Shown in pieces: positions 1 to 10,103 of a DNA stretch of 64,000 nt (position 1 is its first letter; each line of letters opens with the position of its first letter). A model generated the notes under the pieces. It saw only the letters and a list, made by a program, of their open reading frames with translations. It ran no database searches and was not told the origin of the DNA. A program made the position numbers and the translations under genes. The DNA is from UBA1765 sp045629945 (GTDB lineage Bacteria; Fibrobacterota; Fibrobacteria; Fibrobacterales; Fibrobacteraceae): NCBI GenBank assembly GCA_045629945.1, contig JAZQSE010000009.1, forward strand, positions 124,001 to 188,000, read 5' to 3'.

Positions 1-2
1 AT

Positions 3-1610
3 AAAGAAGATCGTTTTCTTGTTCGTGAATGCGCAGACTACCCTTTCTTTAACTCTTTAGATGTTTATTTCTATGGTAGTTTTGCATTACTCCAGTTAAT
101 GCCTCGTCTTGATGGCGCTGTAATGCAACGCTTTGCAAAAGCAATTCTCGATGTAGATAACACAAGACGCCGCCATCATGAATATGTAAACCACCCATAC
201 GCCGATTTGCCAGATCCAAAATTAGAAGGCCCACGTGCTGTTTATGGTGCTGTTATTCATGACCTTGGCAGTCCATTTGATGCAAAACCAGATGCTTACG
301 ATTGGCACAATGTTAAAGAATGGAAAGATTTAGCTCCGAAATTTGTGCTGATGGTTTTACGCCATTATCGCGTTTCTGGAAACATTTCCATTTTACAAGA
401 ATGCAAAGAAGCTGTATATGCTTGCATGGAATACTTAGAACGCATGGTGGGCGAAGGCCAAACCTTCCCATTGACTCATGGCACTGATGATACTTTTGAT
501 AACCTTTCAAGCCATGGTATTTCAGTTTATTGCGGTTCTCTTTGGATTGCTGGTTTACGAGCAGCTGCCGCTATTGCCGACATTCTTGGTGATAAAGATA
601 AAGCCGTTGATTGGGTCGCTAAATCTGAAATTGCAGCAGAAGATTTCCACAACGCTCTTTGGGATGAAAAAGAAGGTTATTTCCATTTCTTTGCCACCCC
701 ACTTGAAATGCAAGATGTGGATTTTGCTCATTTTGAAACATTACGCAAGAAAACAGCCGGAACACTTTCTTTATCAGAAGATTATGTTCTTGCCGTTTCT
801 GAAATCAACCATTGGTTGAATACTGCAGAAATTCCAGAAGATTTGGATTTATCCCGTAAAGAATACCGCCGTTATAAAAAGGAATGGCTTACTTCTTGTT
901 GTCCAAAAGCATTTAAAGATTCTTGGAAGAAAAAACTTGACCTTGATAATGATGACGTATTTGCAGACGCTATGCTTGCAGACACTTACCTTAGACTTTT
1001 AGATCTTTCTCCGATTACTGACGAAGATAAAGCTCGTAGAACATTGAAGAAAATCTTTGAAACAAATTACAAGAAAAACAGTTCCTTAATTGGTTGCGCT
1101 AACTTGGTTCATAAAGATGGTTCTCCTCTTGATGAATTTAATTTCCAGGCACACGATGTTTGGATTGGCATCCAATATAGCATTGCTTCTGCAATGACTC
1201 TTCATGGTATGAAATCAGAAGCAGAAGATTTATTGGATAGTATGGTTCGTAACCTTTATGACGAAGCCAGAATTCCATTTGCTGCTCCGGAAGGCTTTAA
1301 CGGCAGTTGCAAACTCCACTCTGAAACATTGCAAAATGCTTTAAACCTTTCTTCTGCTAATGCAAAAAAATTACACAAAGCTTTGCTTGCTTCTAAAGCT
1401 ATTCTTGCTGACTCAAGAATTTCTCCAGCTTTACCGCGCACGCTTGCTGTATTTAATAAAGTTTATGGAAAAGTGGCTAAAGCCAATAAAGTGGAAGCAG
1501 AAACTCTTTTCCATCTTTTGCATAGCACTGCTTTAAAATATACTGCCGGAAAGTATTTCCGTCCTGGTATGATTTTTGCAGTTCTCCAAGCAGCAGAAAA
1601 GCTTCATTAA
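3..1610 (+). CDS. GH116 family glycoside hydrolase (beta-glucosidase / glucosylceramidase-like), 5' end outside window
   Basis: This reading frame is open to the left edge, so the N-terminal part lies outside the window. The visible part is the (alpha/alpha)6 catalytic domain of family GH116 (GBA2-like). Landmarks in order are RECADYPFFNSLDVYFYGS, which aligns with the GH116 nucleophile region (the Glu codon is at about 27-29); GAVIHDLGSP and NVKEWKDLAPKFVL, both typical of the family; and DDTFDNLSSHGISVYCGSLW, which matches the YDTW...SAYCGGLW block that carries the acid/base Asp. The C-terminal HDVWIGIQYSIAS and FAAPEGFNG blocks also fit. The likely activity is hydrolysis of a beta-glycoside (glucose or xylose). 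Any signal peptide would be upstream and cannot be seen. The gene ends in a strong terminator. Confidence 0.85.
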   Translation, partial: KEDRFLVRECADYPFFNSLDVYFYGSFALLQLMPRLDGAVMQRFAKAILDVDNTRRRHHEYVNHPYADLPDPKLEGPRAVYGAVIHDLGSPFDAKPDAYDWHNVKEWKDLAPKFVLMVLRHYRVSGNISILQECKEAVYACMEYLERMVGEGQTFPLTHGTDDTFDNLSSHGISVYCGSLWIAGLRAAAAIADILGDKDKAVDWVAKSEIAAEDFHNALWDEKEGYFHFFATPLEMQDVDFAHFETLRKKTAGTLSLSEDYVLAVSEINHWLNTAEIPEDLDLSRKEYRRYKKEWLTSCCPKAFKDSWKKKLDLDNDDVFADAMLADTYLRLLDLSPITDEDKARRTLKKIFETNYKKNSSLIGCANLVHKDGSPLDEFNFQAHDVWIGIQYSIASAMTLHGMKSEAEDLLDSMVRNLYDEARIPFAAPEGFNGSCKLHSETLQNALNLSSANAKKLHKALLASKAILADSRISPALPRTLAVFNKVYGKVAKANKVEAETLFHLLHSTALKYTAGKYFRPGMIFAVLQAAEKLH

Positions 1611-1630
1611 AAATTATTGCATATTTTTCC

Positions 1631-1669
1631 ATAAAATTTCCCGAAAGTTTTACTTTCGGGAAATTTTAT
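1631..1669 (+). terminator. Rho-independent terminator after the GH116 gene
   Basis: A perfect 17-bp inverted repeat (arms at 1631-1647 and 1653-1669, 5-nt loop) with core CCCGAAAG/CTTTCGGG. Its A/T-rich flanks give a T tract on both strands. Confidence 0.85.
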
Positions 1670-1776
1670 TTGTCATTTTTCACACTCAAGAAATAGAACT
1701 CTACTTTTAAACAATTAAAAATATATCTTTGGGAAAGTTGTTGGTCTTTTTCCAACATAAACAATAGTGAAGGTTT

Positions 1777-2145
1777 ATGGGACAAATTGATTTCGATTTA
1801 TGGTGTAAATCACTCCAAGAAAAAGGTCTTGTCGGCTCTTTTTCTGTTAAAATCGGAGACTCTATTGAAGGGGCAGAAATCCTTTTTGATGGGAACGAAG
1901 CCGATAAGGGTTTACATTTGGCTATTTACGATATGGACCCAGAATACGAATGTGCCGCTATTTTGCAACAAGGCTACCCTTTTGAAAAATCAAGACTCCC
2001 CGTTATTTCAAGATTTGACAACCTTGATGACGCCATTTTATTTGAAGGCATTGGGCATATTAAAGCGTTTCGATTGCAAGAAACTGGTGATGTCGTTTGC
2101 TACGCTTATTCATTAAGTGAATTCTTGCAAACAGACCAAGATTAA
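1777..2145 (+). CDS. Hypothetical protein, 122 aa
   Basis: I do not recognise this small, acidic, soluble-looking protein. It has no signal peptide, membrane segment or known motif. It starts with ATG after a GAAGG ribosome site, stands alone between two terminators, and is therefore probably transcribed alone. The overlapping frame at 1787-2116 is a shadow. Codon use matches the neighbours. Confidence 0.7.
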   Translation: MGQIDFDLWCKSLQEKGLVGSFSVKIGDSIEGAEILFDGNEADKGLHLAIYDMDPEYECAAILQQGYPFEKSRLPVISRFDNLDDAILFEGIGHIKAFRLQETGDVVCYAYSLSEFLQTDQD

Positions 2146-2150
2146 CAAAA

Positions 2151-2183
2151 AAAAAGGCGCTTTAAAAAAAGCGCCTTTTTTTT
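2151..2183. terminator. Bidirectional terminator between convergent genes
   Basis: The GGCGCTT...AAGCGCC stem has A-runs on the left and T-runs on the right, so it can end transcription from the upstream + strand gene and from the glycyl-tRNA synthetase gene on the minus strand. Confidence 0.85.
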
Positions 2184-2195
2184 ATTCTATAAAAA

Positions 2196-3608
2196 TCAAT
2201 AACCGATTTTTTCAGCAAGATAAGCTTCTAAATTTTCAATCGCTACTAATTCTTGTTTCATAGAATCGCGTTCGCGAACCGTTACAAAACCAAGTTTAGA
2301 AGCATCACTTTCGCCTTCGCCTACTGTATCAAAATCAACTGTAATACAGAATGGTGTGCCAAGTTCATCTTGACGGCGATAACGTTTACCAATAGACTGG
2401 GTTTCATCGTATTCCACATTCCAACGCTTAATAAGCTTCTGGAAAATTTCTTCGGCTTTTTCTTTTACCTTGCCTTTTTTAACAAGTGGCAAAACAGCAG
2501 CCTTGACAGGAGCTACGCTTGGGTGGAAATGCATAACCGTGCGTTCGTCATTTTCAAGTTGTTCTACATCGTAAGCATCGCAAAGAAGTACAAGCAACAA
2601 ACGGTCAACGCCAAGAGATGGTTCAACAACAAACGGCACATAGCGTTTGTTATTTACGGCATCATAATATTCTTGTTTAACACGAGAATGTTCTTGGTGT
2701 TGTTTTAAATCAAAATCAGTACGGCTAGCAATACCCCAGAGTTCCCCCCAACCAAATGGAAATTCGTATTCAACATCACTTGTTCCATTAGAATAATGGG
2801 AAAGTTCTTCTTTAGCGTGTTCACGCAAGCGAAGTTTATTTTCTGTAATGCCTAGTTCTTCTACAAGCCATTTCATGCAGAATTCTTTCCAGTAGTTGTA
2901 CCATTCAACTTCTGTTCCTGGTTCACAGAAAAATTCAAGTTCCATCTGTTCGAATTCACGAGTTCTGAAAATAAAGTTACCCGGAGTAATTTCGTTACGG
3001 AATGATTTACCGATTTGCCCTACACCAAAAGGAATTTTAGGACGAACATTATCCATGATATTTTTAAAGTTGATAAAAATACCTTGAGCCGTTTCTGGGC
3101 GTAAATAAACCTTGTTACCAGCACCTTCTACAACACCAATTTCTGTCTGGAACATTAAGTTAAATGCTCTTGGTTGAGTCCAATCTGATTTGCCACAGCT
3201 CGGGCATTCAATAGCATTTTCTTTCATCATGGCATCAATTTCTTCGAAATTTTTACCAGCAGCGGCTCCGTCACCCAATTTTTCTTCTAAAAGTTGGTCA
3301 GCGCGAAAACGTTCACGACAAGCTTTACAATCAACTAATGGATCAGAAAAATTACCGACATGACCAGAAGCAACCCAAACTTTAGGATTCAAAAGAATGG
3401 AACTATCGAGACCTAAAACATCAGGGCGAGAAGAAACAAATTTTTTCCACCAAAGGTTTTTGATGTTACGTTTTAATTCAATTCCGTACGGACCATAATC
3501 CCAAGTATTGGCCAAACCATCGTAAATTTCAGAACCTGGAAAAATAAAACCACGACGTTTGCAAAGAGAAACGAGGTCTTTTAGTGCGTCTTGAACTTTT
3601 TTTGCCAT
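2196..3608 (-). CDS. glyS: Glycyl-tRNA synthetase, dimeric (alpha2) type
   Basis: A class II aminoacyl-tRNA synthetase that charges tRNA-Gly in the cytoplasm. It is a single 470-aa chain of the alpha2 type, not the separate alpha and beta subunits of many Gram-negatives. The N-terminus (CKRRGFIFPGSEIYDG, then WDYGPYGIELKRN) is diagnostic. A four-Cys zinc site (CKAC, then CPSCGKSDW) follows at residues 90-145. Motif 2 appears as FRNEITPGNFIFRTREFEQ, and motif 3 as EPSLGVDRLLLVLL. The C-terminal anticodon-binding domain covers roughly residues 360-460. An AAAGGA site precedes the ATG. Confidence 0.96.
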   Translation of the reverse strand: MAKKVQDALKDLVSLCKRRGFIFPGSEIYDGLANTWDYGPYGIELKRNIKNLWWKKFVSSRPDVLGLDSSILLNPKVWVASGHVGNFSDPLVDCKACRERFRADQLLEEKLGDGAAAGKNFEEIDAMMKENAIECPSCGKSDWTQPRAFNLMFQTEIGVVEGAGNKVYLRPETAQGIFINFKNIMDNVRPKIPFGVGQIGKSFRNEITPGNFIFRTREFEQMELEFFCEPGTEVEWYNYWKEFCMKWLVEELGITENKLRLREHAKEELSHYSNGTSDVEYEFPFGWGELWGIASRTDFDLKQHQEHSRVKQEYYDAVNNKRYVPFVVEPSLGVDRLLLVLLCDAYDVEQLENDERTVMHFHPSVAPVKAAVLPLVKKGKVKEKAEEIFQKLIKRWNVEYDETQSIGKRYRRQDELGTPFCITVDFDTVGEGESDASKLGFVTVRERDSMKQELVAIENLEAYLAEKIGY

Positions 3609-3692
3609 ATAAAAATCCTTTAACCTAAAGTTTTACAGACCAAATATAAGTATTCTACTGGAATTTTTGCAAAAATTTTCTATCCTTTAGCC

Positions 3693-4688
3693 ATGTTTTT
3701 GCGAATATTGATTTTACTCAATGTGCTTTGCATAGCTTTTTCTCTTACCTATGCACATACAGGGAAACGACAAAACGTTTCACAAAATGAAAATTATGCA
3801 GAAACTAAATCAGATAGTCCATTTTTATTCTTTCGCAATTTACTTTCTTTAGACAAAACTTCTAGTACTCCGACAAATTCAGACCAACCTAAAATTTTTA
3901 TCCCTAAACACGAAGTTCTCTTGGAAAAAGAAGGCGAAGCCGTTATTGCAGATTCTTTAGAAAATGAAAGCAATCAAGAACTTTACGCCAATGAAACTTC
4001 TGATAGTGAACCAGAAAACGCTTTAGACTCTTCTTATTCAGAAAAATTCAACTCAACTTCTTCTCAGACTTTGTTCTTTGAAAACGCTACTCTACCAACA
4101 GGGCGAGCAGTTCGGATTACATCTCCTTATGGCGTTCGTAAATACAGAATGCATAAAGGTATAGATGTTAAAGTATTTAAAGGCGATTCTATTCTTGCCG
4201 CCTTTTCTGGTAAAGTGGTAAAAGCCGCTTATGAACGTCGCGGTTATGGGCATTATATCGTTTTAGAACACGATAATGGCACAAGAACTGTTTACGCTCA
4301 CCTTTCAAAACGACTGGTTAAATATGGAGAAAAAGTCTTTTCTGGACAACTCATTGGTTTAGGTGGTAACACGGGGCGTTCTACGGGTTCTCACTTGCAT
4401 TTTGAAATCACATACAAGAAAATGTCTATCGACCCTTCTTTGATTTTTGATTTTGCAGACGGAATTGTTTTAGCTAATGGCACTGAAATTGCGTTAAAAG
4501 ATTTAGAAACCGATTATGATTTAATCCAGTCCGAACTTTCCAAATACAGAATTTACCGCGTTCGCAGGGGCGATACTCTTGGAAAAATTGCTCGGATGTA
4601 TGGGATTTCTGTTCAGAAGCTTTGCAAATTGAATGGCCTTCGCCGTAATTCCATTATAAGAGTTGGCCAACGCTTGCGTTGTTCGTAA
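3693..4688 (+). CDS. Secreted M23 metallopeptidase with C-terminal LysM domain
   Basis: A cell-wall endopeptidase or LytM-type activator acting in the periplasm. Residues 1-21 form a signal peptide. A low-complexity acidic linker (about 30-130) leads to the M23 domain (about 140-245). Zinc ligands are visible in HKGID (residues 154-158) and in SHLHFE. One LysM peptidoglycan-binding domain closes the protein (288-331, YRVRRGDTLGKIARMYG). Because the zinc ligands are all present, it is probably catalytic rather than a degenerate EnvC/NlpD type. It is divergent from glyS and its stop is one base from the convergent LysE gene. Confidence 0.9.
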   Translation: MFLRILILLNVLCIAFSLTYAHTGKRQNVSQNENYAETKSDSPFLFFRNLLSLDKTSSTPTNSDQPKIFIPKHEVLLEKEGEAVIADSLENESNQELYANETSDSEPENALDSSYSEKFNSTSSQTLFFENATLPTGRAVRITSPYGVRKYRMHKGIDVKVFKGDSILAAFSGKVVKAAYERRGYGHYIVLEHDNGTRTVYAHLSKRLVKYGEKVFSGQLIGLGGNTGRSTGSHLHFEITYKKMSIDPSLIFDFADGIVLANGTEIALKDLETDYDLIQSELSKYRIYRVRRGDTLGKIARMYGISVQKLCKLNGLRRNSIIRVGQRLRCS

Positions 4689-4689
4689 A

Positions 4690-5295
4690 TCAACTGGCAA
4701 AAAGAGAAATTGCAAGTATTGCAAAAACAACTCCGGAAAGGCGTTGTAAATAAACTTCAAACCTTGGGTGTTTTTCTAGAAAGGGCCTTAAACTCCCTGC
4801 AAGAATAGCTACCCCACCAAAAACAATTAAAGTTGAAAGCAAGAACATAAAACCTAAACCTGCTATTTGTAAATGCACCGGTACAGAAAGAGATGGATTT
4901 ACAGCAGGCGGCAAAAAGGAAAGTAAAAAAAGTACTGCTTTTGGGTTTGAAAGATTCATCAGCAAGCCACGGCGATAAAGAGCTAGAGAAGATAAGGCTT
5001 CTACCCCTTTAGATGATTTTTCCCCCGGAACATAGCGAAAAGAAAGAAAGGCTAAATAAAGAAGATAACAAGCACCAAGACATTGAAGAACAAAAAATGC
5101 CTTTGGCGAATGAACTACCAAAAGAGAAAGACCTGAAATTTGTAAAAGAGTCTGGATTAAAATTCCGGTAGAAATACCAGCTATAACTAAAAAACCGGCG
5201 CGCCTACCAAATGAAGCACTTTGCATTAAGACAAAAAAATTATCCGGCCCTGGAGCTAAAGCCACGACAAGAGACATAAAGAAAAAAGAAAGCAT
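4690..5295 (-). CDS. LysE/RhtB family amino-acid exporter
   Basis: A 201-aa inner-membrane protein with about six hydrophobic segments. It opens with the family pattern ALAPGPDNFFVLMQSASFGRR, followed by GISTGILIQ and later NLSNPKAVLFLLSFLPP, all hallmarks of LysE/RhtB exporters. It probably exports an amino acid such as homoserine, threonine or a basic residue; the substrate cannot be read from the sequence. No clear ribosome site precedes the ATG. Confidence 0.88.
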   Translation of the reverse strand: MLSFFFMSLVVALAPGPDNFFVLMQSASFGRRAGFLVIAGISTGILIQTLLQISGLSLLVVHSPKAFFVLQCLGACYLLYLAFLSFRYVPGEKSSKGVEALSSLALYRRGLLMNLSNPKAVLFLLSFLPPAVNPSLSVPVHLQIAGLGFMFLLSTLIVFGGVAILAGSLRPFLEKHPRFEVYLQRLSGVVFAILAISLFAS

Positions 5296-5525
5296 AGTCT
5301 AGTTCAAAAAATGTTTTTGTAAATTTTAGAAAATTCTCTCCTTTTATTGTTTTGATTTTAAATAATTTCTGAAGTTCTACGAATACAGACTTTTCCCTAT
5401 TGAAGTTCTAAACCACAAATATCCTAACATAAAATTTTCTACTTTTATCCAATCTAGAACAGGTTGCATTCAGCATTATAACTCTCTGTGGATGTAATCG
5501 GTTCATAATATTTTTTGAGGATTAT

Positions 5526-7841
5526 ATGTCATTGCGTTCTGTATTTTTTTGGATGAATACAGCTATTCTTTTTGCTTTTGGAGCCCAGACTCCATTTATC
5601 GGTGTAGTGCTTGAAACTGAAACCGATATGCCTATTTCTGATGCTAAAATCACTTACCAATCCGGCAAAGAAATTGGAAAAACTAATGCTCAGGGCCGTT
5701 TCGAATTAGAACTTGATTCAAAAAATGCAAAACTTGTTTTTTACAAAGAAGGTTATGACACGCTTTCTATCGCAGCAAACGAATTTGCTGACTATCTAGA
5801 TGTTGTTGTTCAATTGGTTCCAAATGTCCGCGATTTAGGACAAAGCACTATCATCAGCGGTGAAGAAACAAAACGTTTTGAAGCTAAACGTGAAGTTAAA
5901 GTCGAATCTTTAGAAGATGCAGCTGGTATGCGTTTTGACCTCACCGAGCACTTAAGCCAGATGCCTGGCATTTCAGGACAAAAAGATTTTTCAAGTGCTC
6001 TTTATTACGATGGTTCTAGAGCTGGTGATATAGCCTACCATTTAGGGAAATTACGTGTGCCTAATATGCGGCACTTAGATTTTGGATTTCCAGGAAACTT
6101 TTCCGTTATAAATCCTCATGTTCTTAGTGGACTTGAATTTCACGACGATTATGGTGAAGGCCCTGTAACAGAAGGGTTGGCAACCGCACTCCAATATATT
6201 CCTGATGTTGAGGAAAAAGGCCTTTCCGGAAGAGTTTCTGCTGCCACAACAATGTTTGAAGGAAACATAAGTACACCATTCTTTATATGGAATGAATTAA
6301 AAGCTTCTGTCCGCGTTTTAAACCCGGGTATGCTTCAAAATATGGGCGATAAATTTTTCTCTGAATTTTCAAAAAGTGAAGAAGATTGCAGCGACTGCCG
6401 TGTGTCTTCTTCGGACCCGTATAATATGACTGCCTATGATGGTTATGTGCAATTAACAGGTAACGATTCTACTGGTGACTCTTGGGCTTTACGTGCTCTT
6501 TATAGTAATGATGAATACACAGTCCGGCAAGATACCGCACAGCGTTTAGACGAAGTCAATAGCGTAAACATCATAAAAGGAAGTCAGGAATACATTGTTC
6601 TTGCTTTGGAATACAATGCTCCTCTAGGTACAAGCTGGCACATTGGTCTTGTTCATGAAAATCTTTCTGATACATTACGCGACACAACCGCTTTCCGAAA
6701 AAATGTTTCTGGAGTAGATGCTGCTTTGATTGATGCTTATAATTTTGAACATACCAAACTCACTCTAGGACTTGATAAGAATTTTAAAGGAAATATCCTT
6801 AACGCTAATTTAAGTTCTTCTCTTTTATTGGACTATCATTTTCTTGAACGGTCTTACCCGGATAATTTCAATACCTCTACCGATATGAATGCTCCTGTAA
6901 TCCATTGGGTTTCTCGTTTAAACTGGAATGAAGATTCTTACACTGCTTCTCTTGCTGGTGGCGCTGTATTTGACTTTGATGGAAACGGCGCTCCACTTGC
7001 TTCTTTAGATGCTGAAAAACGTTTAGGAGAATCATTTAGATTATTTGGTAACGCCGCCTATCGTAGCGATTGGGAATATTCTGTTGAAGGCGGTGAAATG
7101 CATGGCTTAGTAGAATCTGGAACTTCTGCTAAAATTGGTGCAGGTTACCGCACGAAATATTTAGATTTTTCAGCCCATACTTTTGGCAGATATTATCACA
7201 ACCCGGAACTCCCCACTCCAAAAGCTTTTGCTCATTACAAAGAATTGAGTGATGCCGATTTTGCATGGGTTTCCGGAGCTTCTGCAACGCTTGAATGGAA
7301 AACATCTCACCATTTTTCTCTTGGCACAAATCTGGGTTCAACCTATGGCGAATACGAGCTCAAAGACAATCGCTCTATCCCTTTTGAATCTAATGCTCGC
7401 TTAGATATGGTTACCCATTTCAGATATTACCCTCGTAAAGATTCTTTACTATCCTTTATTCTTTCTCACCATGCAGCTTGGCATCGCCCACTTTATTATT
7501 ATGAAGTCAGCTTGCCACAAAAAGAAGGCGATATGGGAACTAGAAAAATCCGTGATTTCAAAGAATTCACTGACTTGTTCAGAACCGATTTCAGAGTAAA
7601 CCTTGACATTACACGTGACATAAAGTTTATCAACCGCATTCGTTTCTTTGTGGAAGCGGACAATATTTTTGCAAATCTTGATGTGGCGGCACTTAGATTC
7701 TTAGGTGGCGAAAATGCAAGAGAACGCTCACAAGTTACCAGAAACGTTTCTAAAAATGGCGATATTGAACTTGTTCCACTTATGGCAAAAGGAATGGGGC
7801 TTTACTTGCAATTCGGTGTAGATATTTTATTTGGTAACTAA
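5526..7841 (+). CDS. Outer membrane TonB-dependent-receptor-like protein with carboxypeptidase-regulatory N-terminal domain
   Basis: A 771-aa outer membrane protein. A signal peptide (1-20) is followed by a carboxypeptidase regulatory-like beta-sandwich (about 25-100, VVLETETDMPISDAKITYQSG, then NAQGRFELEL). Next comes a plug-like segment (LTEHLSQMPGISGQKDFSSALYYDG), then alternating aromatic strands of a large barrel. No N-terminal TonB box is obvious. It starts at ATG after a GAGG site and is followed after 3 bases by the VanX-type peptidase, so the two are co-transcribed and may act together at the envelope. The transported ligand is unknown. Confidence 0.82.
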   Translation: MSLRSVFFWMNTAILFAFGAQTPFIGVVLETETDMPISDAKITYQSGKEIGKTNAQGRFELELDSKNAKLVFYKEGYDTLSIAANEFADYLDVVVQLVPNVRDLGQSTIISGEETKRFEAKREVKVESLEDAAGMRFDLTEHLSQMPGISGQKDFSSALYYDGSRAGDIAYHLGKLRVPNMRHLDFGFPGNFSVINPHVLSGLEFHDDYGEGPVTEGLATALQYIPDVEEKGLSGRVSAATTMFEGNISTPFFIWNELKASVRVLNPGMLQNMGDKFFSEFSKSEEDCSDCRVSSSDPYNMTAYDGYVQLTGNDSTGDSWALRALYSNDEYTVRQDTAQRLDEVNSVNIIKGSQEYIVLALEYNAPLGTSWHIGLVHENLSDTLRDTTAFRKNVSGVDAALIDAYNFEHTKLTLGLDKNFKGNILNANLSSSLLLDYHFLERSYPDNFNTSTDMNAPVIHWVSRLNWNEDSYTASLAGGAVFDFDGNGAPLASLDAEKRLGESFRLFGNAAYRSDWEYSVEGGEMHGLVESGTSAKIGAGYRTKYLDFSAHTFGRYYHNPELPTPKAFAHYKELSDADFAWVSGASATLEWKTSHHFSLGTNLGSTYGEYELKDNRSIPFESNARLDMVTHFRYYPRKDSLLSFILSHHAAWHRPLYYYEVSLPQKEGDMGTRKIRDFKEFTDLFRTDFRVNLDITRDIKFINRIRFFVEADNIFANLDVAALRFLGGENARERSQVTRNVSKNGDIELVPLMAKGMGLYLQFGVDILFGN

Positions 7842-7844
7842 TCC

Positions 7845-8576
7845 ATGCCAAAAAAATTGACTCTGCTCGTAATTCTTTTTGTTTTTTTGCCGTTCAGTTT
7901 TGCACAAAATGTAAACACTCCTTTTGTGCCAACGCCGCCTAAAGAGCCTAAACGCTTTTGTAAAGAAGCTGAAAAATTTTATACCTTAATGGAAAAATCT
8001 AAAAGCTATGTTGAAATAACTTCTTTAGAAGGACTGGTTTTAGATTTACGCTATGGGACTTTTGAGAATTTTTCTGGACACGATTTATATTGTGGCGGTA
8101 AAAGGGCTTTTTTACACCGCGATGCAGAAAAAAAATTAAAGAAAGCTATCCAAATTTTAAAACAAGACTTTCCTGGTTTTACTTTTGTCATTTTTGATGC
8201 AGCACGGCCATTATACGCACAAGAAGCTTTGCGGAAAACAGTAAGAAACACTCCTTATTCGCATTTTGTTTCAAGCCCAAACCCTGGCGGCATGCATAAT
8301 TTTGGACTTGCTTTGGATTTGACTTTAAAAGACTCTGATGGTGTTATTCTTGATATGGGCACTGATTTTGATTCTTTTGAAGCGGCAGCTGGTAAACAAG
8401 GTGAAAAAGAAGCTCTTAAAACGGGCCGTCTTTTACCAGAACAAGTTAAAAATCGTGAAATATTACGCCAGATTATGAAAAAGGCTGGCTTTATTGCTTT
8501 ACCATCTGAATGGTGGCATTTTAATGCATACCCATCAAAATACGTCCGCGAAAATTACAGCAGACTTCCCTTTTAA
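7845..8576 (+). CDS. D-alanyl-D-alanine dipeptidase, VanX/M15D family
   Basis: A secreted zinc dipeptidase that splits D-Ala-D-Ala-type dipeptides, here more likely in wall recycling than in vancomycin resistance because no vanH or vanA neighbour exists. The signal peptide is at residues 1-20. Family motifs are LVLDLRYGTFENF, the substrate Arg in FDAARPLYAQ, the zinc-binding MHNFGLALDLTL (HxxxGxAxD), and the catalytic EWWHFN near the C-terminus. Length (243 aa) fits exported members. It lies 3 bases after the outer membrane receptor gene. Confidence 0.9.
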   Translation: MPKKLTLLVILFVFLPFSFAQNVNTPFVPTPPKEPKRFCKEAEKFYTLMEKSKSYVEITSLEGLVLDLRYGTFENFSGHDLYCGGKRAFLHRDAEKKLKKAIQILKQDFPGFTFVIFDAARPLYAQEALRKTVRNTPYSHFVSSPNPGGMHNFGLALDLTLKDSDGVILDMGTDFDSFEAAAGKQGEKEALKTGRLLPEQVKNREILRQIMKKAGFIALPSEWWHFNAYPSKYVRENYSRLPF

Positions 8577-8649
8577 AAACATTTTAATTTCTATCTTTTA
8601 AGCATAATATTGTGGTTTAAAAATAACCAAAATTCTTGAGGTTTTATTT

Positions 8650-10035
8650 ATGAGTAATTCCAAAAAAATGTGGGATGGTCGTTTTGAAAGTGGCATGGCT
8701 CAAAGTATGATTGATTTGAGTTTTAGTTTGGCTTTTGACCAAGAACTTATTGAAGAAGATATTCAGGGTTCTATTGCTCACGGAAAAGGACTTGTTGAAT
8801 CAGGCGTTTTAACAGAAGAAGAATACAGCCAGATTGTTTCTGGTTTGCAAGGGATTCTCGCTGATTATAAAAATGGTGTTGCTTTATGGAATGATGGCGA
8901 TGAAGACGTTCACATGGCAGTTGAACGCGTTTTAACAGAAAGAATCGGGCAATTAGGCAAAAAAATCCATACCGGCAGAAGCAGAAACGACCAAGTCAGC
9001 ACTGATTTTAAACTTTATATGCGCCATCGCGCCGAAGAAATTCTTGTTTTAGAAAAAAATCTAGCCAATACCCTTTTAGAACTTTCTAAAAAATATCTTG
9101 GAAAAATTATGCCGGGTTACACGCATTTGCAACAAGCCCAGCCTATTTATTTTAGCCATTATTTAATGAGTTTTTTCTTTGCTTTAAGTCGCGACATTTG
9201 CAGATTAAAAAACTTCCTTGCTTTACATAAAGAACTTCCTTTAGGTTCTGGTGCTATTGCAGGGAGTGCATTCCCTTACCGCAGAAAACAAGTTGCAAAA
9301 GCTCTTGGTTTTGAAGTCCCAAGCCCAAACAGCATTGATGCCGTTAGCCATCGCGACATGGCGTTAGAATTTTTAGCAGACCTTTCTATCGTAGCTTCTA
9401 CTCTTAGCCGTTATGCCGAAGACTTTGTCAACTGGAGTTCTAGCGAATTTTCATTCCTTACATTACACGATGCTTTCAGTAGTGGTTCTTCTATGATGCC
9501 GCAAAAGAAAAATCCTGATAGTATGGAATTGATTCGTGGTAAATCTGGCAGAATGATAGGGAACTACACAGCCCTTTTCACATTGGTAAAAGGTGCTCCC
9601 CTTTCTTATAGCCGCGACCTTCAAGAAGATAAAGAACCTGTTATTGATTCTGTAAAAACAGTAAAAGTTATTCTTCAGGTTATGCAAGAAGCTCTTGAAA
9701 CCGCAACATTCAATTTTGATAAAATGGAAAATCGTATGTTGCCTGCATTACTTGCAACTGATTTAGCTGATTTACTTGTCGAATCAGGAATTCCTTTCCG
9801 TGATGCACACCACATTGTAGGTTCTTTAGTTGGCGAAGCAGCTAAACAAAAGAAAGAATTTACAGAACTTTCTGATGAAGAATGGGAAAATGCCGGCGTA
9901 AAATCACCAAAAGAAATCAAAGAAAAATTAACCTTTATTTATTCCATTGAAAGACGTAATATTGAAGGTGGAACTGGTAAGAATTCTATTCTTCAACAAT
10001 TTGAAAAAGCTGAAGCCTTTTTGAATTCTTTATAA
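8650..10035 (+). CDS. argH: Argininosuccinate lyase
   Basis: Last step of arginine synthesis: argininosuccinate to arginine plus fumarate, acting as a cytoplasmic tetramer. The 461-aa length is standard. The start KKMWDGRFESGM is typical, HTGRSRNDQVSTD forms the substrate loop, and the fumarase/lyase signature GSSMMPQKKNPD contains the catalytic Ser loop. An ATG follows a GAGG site. It stands alone between the dipeptidase gene and a terminator, with no other arg gene in the window. Confidence 0.97.
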   Translation: MSNSKKMWDGRFESGMAQSMIDLSFSLAFDQELIEEDIQGSIAHGKGLVESGVLTEEEYSQIVSGLQGILADYKNGVALWNDGDEDVHMAVERVLTERIGQLGKKIHTGRSRNDQVSTDFKLYMRHRAEEILVLEKNLANTLLELSKKYLGKIMPGYTHLQQAQPIYFSHYLMSFFFALSRDICRLKNFLALHKELPLGSGAIAGSAFPYRRKQVAKALGFEVPSPNSIDAVSHRDMALEFLADLSIVASTLSRYAEDFVNWSSSEFSFLTLHDAFSSGSSMMPQKKNPDSMELIRGKSGRMIGNYTALFTLVKGAPLSYSRDLQEDKEPVIDSVKTVKVILQVMQEALETATFNFDKMENRMLPALLATDLADLLVESGIPFRDAHHIVGSLVGEAAKQKKEFTELSDEEWENAGVKSPKEIKEKLTFIYSIERRNIEGGTGKNSILQQFEKAEAFLNSL

Positions 10036-10103
10036 CTACCTCACACCGGAAAAAACTTGTCTGTAATCTAGTGTGATTTAACGTCAAGGTTATAAAAAAA
10101 ATT

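Noticed and set aside
7845..8576. Vancomycin resistance gene vanX
   Set aside because: No vanH, vanA or regulatory genes are near; a signal peptide and pairing with an outer membrane gene suggest wall metabolism.
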